A model generated the notes under the pieces. The model saw only the letters and a list, made by a program, of their open reading frames with translations, was not told the origin of the DNA and ran no database searches. From Pelatocladus maniniholoensis HA4357-MV3 (GTDB lineage: Bacteria > Cyanobacteriota > Cyanobacteriia > Cyanobacteriales > Nostocaceae), in the NCBI GenBank assembly GCA_019359115.1, contig JAHHHW010000135.1:1-35289 (forward strand): DNA of 35,289 nucleotides, in the 5' to 3' direction. The number at the start of each line of letters is the position of its first letter. Within the stretch, counting starts at the first letter, position 1. Shown in pieces: positions 32,389-35,289 of this stretch. The position numbers were made by a program, and so were the translations under genes.

Positions 32389-32518
32389 GATTTTCTAAGA
32401 AGGGATTGGGGATCGGGGATATGGAGCAATAATGAGGACTGGGAATAGAGAATTAAGGATTAGGAACTAAGCAATATTCTTCCCAATCCCATATCCTTAA
32501 TCCCCGATCACCTATCCA
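32389..32518. repeat. Repeat spacer between psbQ and oxidase gene
   Basis: AGGGATTGGGGATCGGGGAT and, inverted, TTAATCCCCGATCACC with CCCAATCCC: the purine/pyrimidine-rich strings of the kind seen at 9451 and 26040. The facing orientation allows a hairpin spanning most of the spacer. Confidence 0.55.
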
Positions 32519-32986
32519 TTAACCAGCTTCTGCTGACGTGCTTGCTTCTGGAAGCAAATCAAGGAATTTGTCAACATCTACAAATGCAGCTTTGGTGTTA
32601 CTCAAAGCTTTCAAGGAATTAGCAGATTCAGTAGCTTGATCGATTTGAACCAGATGGTTAAACAAATCTCTAGCTGCTTGACGTGCTTTCGGTTGATCTT
32701 GAGGCAAAAGGTTAGGAATGATGTAAGTCATGTTTAGCCTTGCTTCTGCCATTGGGCCATGGATAAAATTACCAACGTTTACCCAATTGTTATTTTGGAT
32801 CAGCCCTTTGAGTTCGTCAGAGCGATCGCGCACAGTTTCGATTTTAGGCAGGTATCCCTGAATTTTCTCAATCTGTGTGGGGGTATAGGTTGGAGGTGCT
32901 GTGGCTACAGTCGGGCCACCACAGCTGATCAGAAATGTTGCTAAAAGAACTAGGACTAGTGACAAGAGTGAGCGTTGACGCGCCAT
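32519..32986 (-). CDS. psbQ: Photosystem II lipoprotein PsbQ (CyanoQ)
   Basis: 155 aa. The signal peptide MARQRSLLSLVLVLLATFLI ends in a lipobox with Cys22 (LISC), so the mature protein is lipid-anchored on the lumenal side of the thylakoid. The mature part is the four-helix PsbQ bundle (TPTQIEKIQGYLPKIETVRD, WVNVGNFIHGPMAEARLNM, ending KAAFVDVDKFLDLLPEA). CyanoQ stabilises the oxygen-evolving complex and photosystem II dimers. Length is typical. It is a single gene, with a 420-base non-coding stretch upstream. Confidence 0.95.
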   Translation of the reverse strand: MARQRSLLSLVLVLLATFLISCGGPTVATAPPTYTPTQIEKIQGYLPKIETVRDRSDELKGLIQNNNWVNVGNFIHGPMAEARLNMTYIIPNLLPQDQPKARQAARDLFNHLVQIDQATESANSLKALSNTKAAFVDVDKFLDLLPEASTSAEAG

Positions 32987-33407
32987 AAACTAAACTTATG
33001 TATTACCGATTAACAGTGTCACTCTAGTAGTTTCAGTTTGACAATGTCAACTGCTTAAAAAGCAATCTTACTGCGTGTGCAGCTACTCTCATCCTTACTA
33101 ATTTGATGGGACGACCTGATGCTTTTTCATTTTAGATCGGAGCGCGTAACATCTTATTCTGATTGACAAGGGATTTTGATGAAATTATTTTTTATCTTAA
33201 AACCTTGAGTATAATTACTTAAATAACTATGCTATCTCAAACTGAAATCTATATAAACTATATAAACATGTCACGAAGATGTAATTTGGAATTTGCCAAA
33301 AATATAAGGATATTGATAAGCTGAAATTCAAATTTCAAGAGCCTTCTGGCGGTTTTGATTTTGTCGCATCGTCCATTAACAAACAGAATTTGGAGGTGGG
33401 TGTTTCC
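32987..33407. other. Divergent intergenic region upstream of psbQ
   Basis: 421 bases, AT-rich. No repeat or RNA seen. From 33285 the frame of the next gene stays open without a usable ATG, GTG or TTG until 33390, and the reading (KFQEPSGGFDFVASSINKQ) looks protein-like. Confidence 0.5.
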
Positions 33408-33839
33408 GTGAATGCAGCAGAAATGGGAACTAACTTAGAATTCGCCAGCAAGATTGCAACAGTTGTTAATTTATTTAAATTTGAGTTTCCCGATGCTAGA
33501 TCTGATCTTAAGCCGTGGACAAATGATCCACAAACCAGAGAGTTAATTGATCCAGATTCCATAGATATTGGCTTTCACTTTCCTGGAGTCAGCAAATCAT
33601 GGCGTAGCCGCAGTATCTTGATTCAAATCCGTTTTTATCAAGATCCCGTAAATAGTGTACGTCGGGCAATTGGTGTGGAAGCAGCAGGATTTAGCCACTT
33701 GGGTGAACAGTGGCGAATGTCAACGGTAGAAAATTGGAATTTTGTTGGTGCAACTCAGCCTTCTGAAGAAGTATGTGAAAAGCTGAAGCATTTTTGCAGG
33801 CAGGTTTTAGAGTTGTTTAACAAACAAAGTGATGTCTAA
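33408..33839 (+). CDS. Conserved cyanobacterial protein of unknown function
   Basis: 143 aa from the GTG at 33408, chosen because GGAGG lies 11 bases upstream. TTG at 33390 and ATG at 33423 are alternatives. The body starts NAAEMGTNLEFASKIATVVN. It contains VNLFKFEFPDARSDLKPW, IDIGFHFPG and ILIQIRFYQDP, a mixed alpha/beta sequence with no signal peptide or membrane helix. No catalytic motif is recognised. It is a single gene between divergent psbQ and the convergent PEBP-like gene. I have a general memory of similar cyanobacterial proteins but no function for them. Confidence 0.75.
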   Translation: MNAAEMGTNLEFASKIATVVNLFKFEFPDARSDLKPWTNDPQTRELIDPDSIDIGFHFPGVSKSWRSRSILIQIRFYQDPVNSVRRAIGVEAAGFSHLGEQWRMSTVENWNFVGATQPSEEVCEKLKHFCRQVLELFNKQSDV

Positions 33840-33875
33840 ATCCTTCTGTTGTAAATGATATTGCAAAAGCTTAAG

Positions 33876-34334
33876 CTAGCTCTGCCTAGCGTATCGTCCC
33901 ATTAACTCGACAGCTTCGAGAACATGACCTTCTATCGCTGCTAGGACATCTGCTTTGCTAGCTCCGGGTGACAAATCTAACATTTGATCCAGCGCATAGA
34001 GTTTGAAGAAGTAACGATGAGTGCCACTAGGTGGACAAGGGCCGCCAAATCCCAATTGACCAAAATCATTTTTCCCTTGCATACCACCGTCAGGTAATGT
34101 GGGATGATTGACAACACCTTCAGATAAATACTCAATATCAGCTGGTAAATTATAAATAATCCAATGGGTAAAGGTTTCCTTCGGTGCATCAGGGTCTTCA
34201 ACAATTAGAGCATAACTGACAGTAGCATTTGGTGGACTATCCCAACTGAGGGGAGGAGAAACATTGTCACCATCGCAGGTGTATTGGAACGGAATGGAGT
34301 TTCCAGTAAAAAACGCAGGACTTTGAAGATGCAT
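33876..34334 (-). CDS. YbhB/YbcL-type PEBP-like protein
   Basis: 152 aa from the ATG at 34334, with GGAG 9 bases upstream; a GTG eight codons earlier lacks such a site. The phosphatidylethanolamine-binding-protein (RKIP) core is clear: IPFQYTCDGDNVSPPLSW, ALIVEDPDAPKETFTHWIIY (ligand-site Asp and His) and GPCPPSGTHRYFFKLYALD. No signal peptide, so cytosolic. Bacterial members bind anionic or phospholipid-like ligands, but their role is unclear. It starts 44 bases after the phosphoribosyltransferase stop and is probably co-transcribed with it. Confidence 0.9.
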   Translation of the reverse strand: MHLQSPAFFTGNSIPFQYTCDGDNVSPPLSWDSPPNATVSYALIVEDPDAPKETFTHWIIYNLPADIEYLSEGVVNHPTLPDGGMQGKNDFGQLGFGGPCPPSGTHRYFFKLYALDQMLDLSPGASKADVLAAIEGHVLEAVELMGRYARQS

Positions 34335-34378
34335 AGATTTAACTCCACTAAAAAACACAGGGAAATGCTAAATACAGG

Positions 34379-35044
34379 TTAACTACTAACCATTGACTGT
34401 TGATTGTTATCGCTGGCTCGTTTGAGTAAATCACGAACCTCTACATCGCTTGTCTGTGGAAAGTCTTGATACCAAAGACCAACACTGTAAAAGGGATCGG
34501 GTGTTTCTAGGCACACAACTTCATCTACCAATGCTTGGATTTCCTGACAAGCTTCAGGTGATGAAACTGGTACGGCAACTACAAGGCTAGCAGGTTGCTG
34601 TTGTAGCAATGCCATCACCGCAGCCCGCATTGTTGTACCTGTAGCTAGACCGTCATCGACTAAAATCACAGTGTGTTCACGCAGAATAGGAAAAGGGCGA
34701 TCATCTCGATAAAGATGCTCCCGTCTTTGTAGTTCGCGCTGTTCTTTAGTAGCAACCTGGTCAATTACATCTTGGGACAGATCAAACATTTGGACTACTC
34801 CATCATTGAGTACTCGCAACCCACCAGAAGCAATTGCTCCCATCGCCAATTCTTCATGTCCAGGTACACCCAATTTGCGGACAACAAAAACGTCCAGTGG
34901 AGCATTGATTCTACGAGCAACTTCAAAAGCAACAGGTACGCCACCACGTGGTAATGCCAATACAATTACATTTTTTCGAGTAGCATAGGCTGCTAGCGGT
35001 GCAGATAACAGTCGCCCTGCTGTAGTTCGGTCTTTAAATACCAT
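34379..35044 (-). CDS. Type I phosphoribosyltransferase-family protein
   Basis: 221 aa. The PRPP-binding loop VDDGLATGTT lies at residues 129-138 and the N-terminal part has LALPRGGVPVAFEVA and FVVRKLGVPGHEELAMGAIA, which define a group of bacterial phosphoribosyltransferase-like proteins. The group may use nucleobases, or may act with partner hydrolases as found in fused versions elsewhere; the substrate is not known. Length is normal for the single-domain form. It is the first gene of a pair with the PEBP-like gene. Its promoter lies in the 190 bases before the IS630-type transposase. Confidence 0.85.
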   Translation of the reverse strand: MVFKDRTTAGRLLSAPLAAYATRKNVIVLALPRGGVPVAFEVARRINAPLDVFVVRKLGVPGHEELAMGAIASGGLRVLNDGVVQMFDLSQDVIDQVATKEQRELQRREHLYRDDRPFPILREHTVILVDDGLATGTTMRAAVMALLQQQPASLVVAVPVSSPEACQEIQALVDEVVCLETPDPFYSVGLWYQDFPQTSDVEVRDLLKRASDNNQQSMVSS

Positions 35045-35231
35045 AGTTTTTTCACCCCCTCCTGACCGACAACAAATATACGGTTTCGCTGTTGCCGTAG
35101 GCTAGAATAGGGAACTCGCTTTAGCTTTATATTTAAGTCTGCGATACCATTTTTTGATAGTTTTATAGCGTTTACCGGTCTAATGAAGTACATTTATTAA
35201 GATAAAGCTGTGCATCTCCTCAAGGAGAAAA

Positions 35232-35289
35232 ATGAAACCATATTCCCTCGACTTTCGTCAAAAAATACTTGATACATATTTAGAAGGTG
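35232..35289 (+). CDS. IS630-family transposase, truncated by window edge
   Basis: Only 19 codons are visible: MKPYSLDFRQKILDTYLEG, the start of the N-terminal helix-turn-helix of IS630-type transposases in cyanobacteria. AAGGAG lies 4 bases upstream. The left end of the element should lie between 35044 and 35232, but I could not fix it because the right end is outside the window. Whether the transposase is intact is unknown. Confidence 0.75.
   Translation, partial: MKPYSLDFRQKILDTYLEG

Noticed and set aside
34993-35193. 66-codon minus-strand frame
   Set aside because: It overlaps the start of the phosphoribosyltransferase gene in another frame and lacks a ribosome-binding site.

Overview
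The window looks like chromosomal DNA of a filamentous, probably heterocyst-forming cyanobacterium (Nostocales). The evidence is the dense HIP1 octamer (GCGATCGC), the AT-rich intergenic DNA with heptamer STRR repeats (such as CAATGAC, GTTATCA and GTTAACT runs), photosystem II genes (psbX, psbQ), CP12, Ycf66, the cyanobacterial AbrB regulator, and many small palindromic elements. I cannot fix the genus. From memory, the accC to cyAbrB stretch resembles the order in Nostoc sp. PCC 7120. There is no rRNA, CRISPR array, prophage or complete insertion sequence. One IS630-type transposase starts at the right edge and is cut off.

Layout. 1-1.75 kb: two minus-strand genes for long coiled-coil proteins of unknown role. 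2.3-3.3 kb: a COG0523 GTPase with a Zur-box-like palindrome upstream, followed by two miniature inverted-repeat elements. 3.7-6.3 kb: a TerB-like acidic protein and a membrane-associated alpha/beta hydrolase. 6.9-11 kb: phosphoenolpyruvate synthase (ppsA) and a PMT-family mannosyltransferase. 11.1-15 kb: a 63-bp tandem repeat, trmB, a cyclic-nucleotide-type phosphoesterase and a FIST protein. 15.4-17.6 kb: CP12, a DUF3177 membrane protein and a KGG-repeat stress protein among mobile-element-like repeats. 17.8-20.8 kb: a two-domain M16 peptidase and tRNA-Leu(GAG). 21.2-26 kb: accC, a YggT protein, psbX, ycf66 and two paralogous TolB-like lipoproteins. 26.1-29 kb: sdhB, then a 1.4-kb gene-free stretch holding a very strong hairpin, then cyAbrB1. 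29.5-35 kb: a CPBP protease, an alpha/beta hydrolase without an obvious nucleophile, a ThiO-like oxidase, psbQ, a conserved unknown protein, a PEBP-like protein and a phosphoribosyltransferase.

How the genes fit together. Most are housekeeping or photosynthesis-related: carbon flow (ppsA, CP12, accC, sdhB), photosystem II (psbX, psbQ), redox and nitrogen regulation (cyAbrB1) and metal homeostasis (COG0523). They do not form one pathway. The most unusual content is in the non-coding DNA: at least five different families of miniature inverted-repeat elements or hairpins. Repeat sequence of the kind normally found between genes also appears in frame inside ppsA and the M16 peptidase gene. One element arm supplies the stop codon of the TerB-like gene, and a heptamer repeat supplies the start codon of a lipoprotein gene. 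The best candidates for something undescribed are the coiled-coil gene pair at the left edge, the possible small RNA upstream of cyAbrB1, and the repeat-to-protein conversions.
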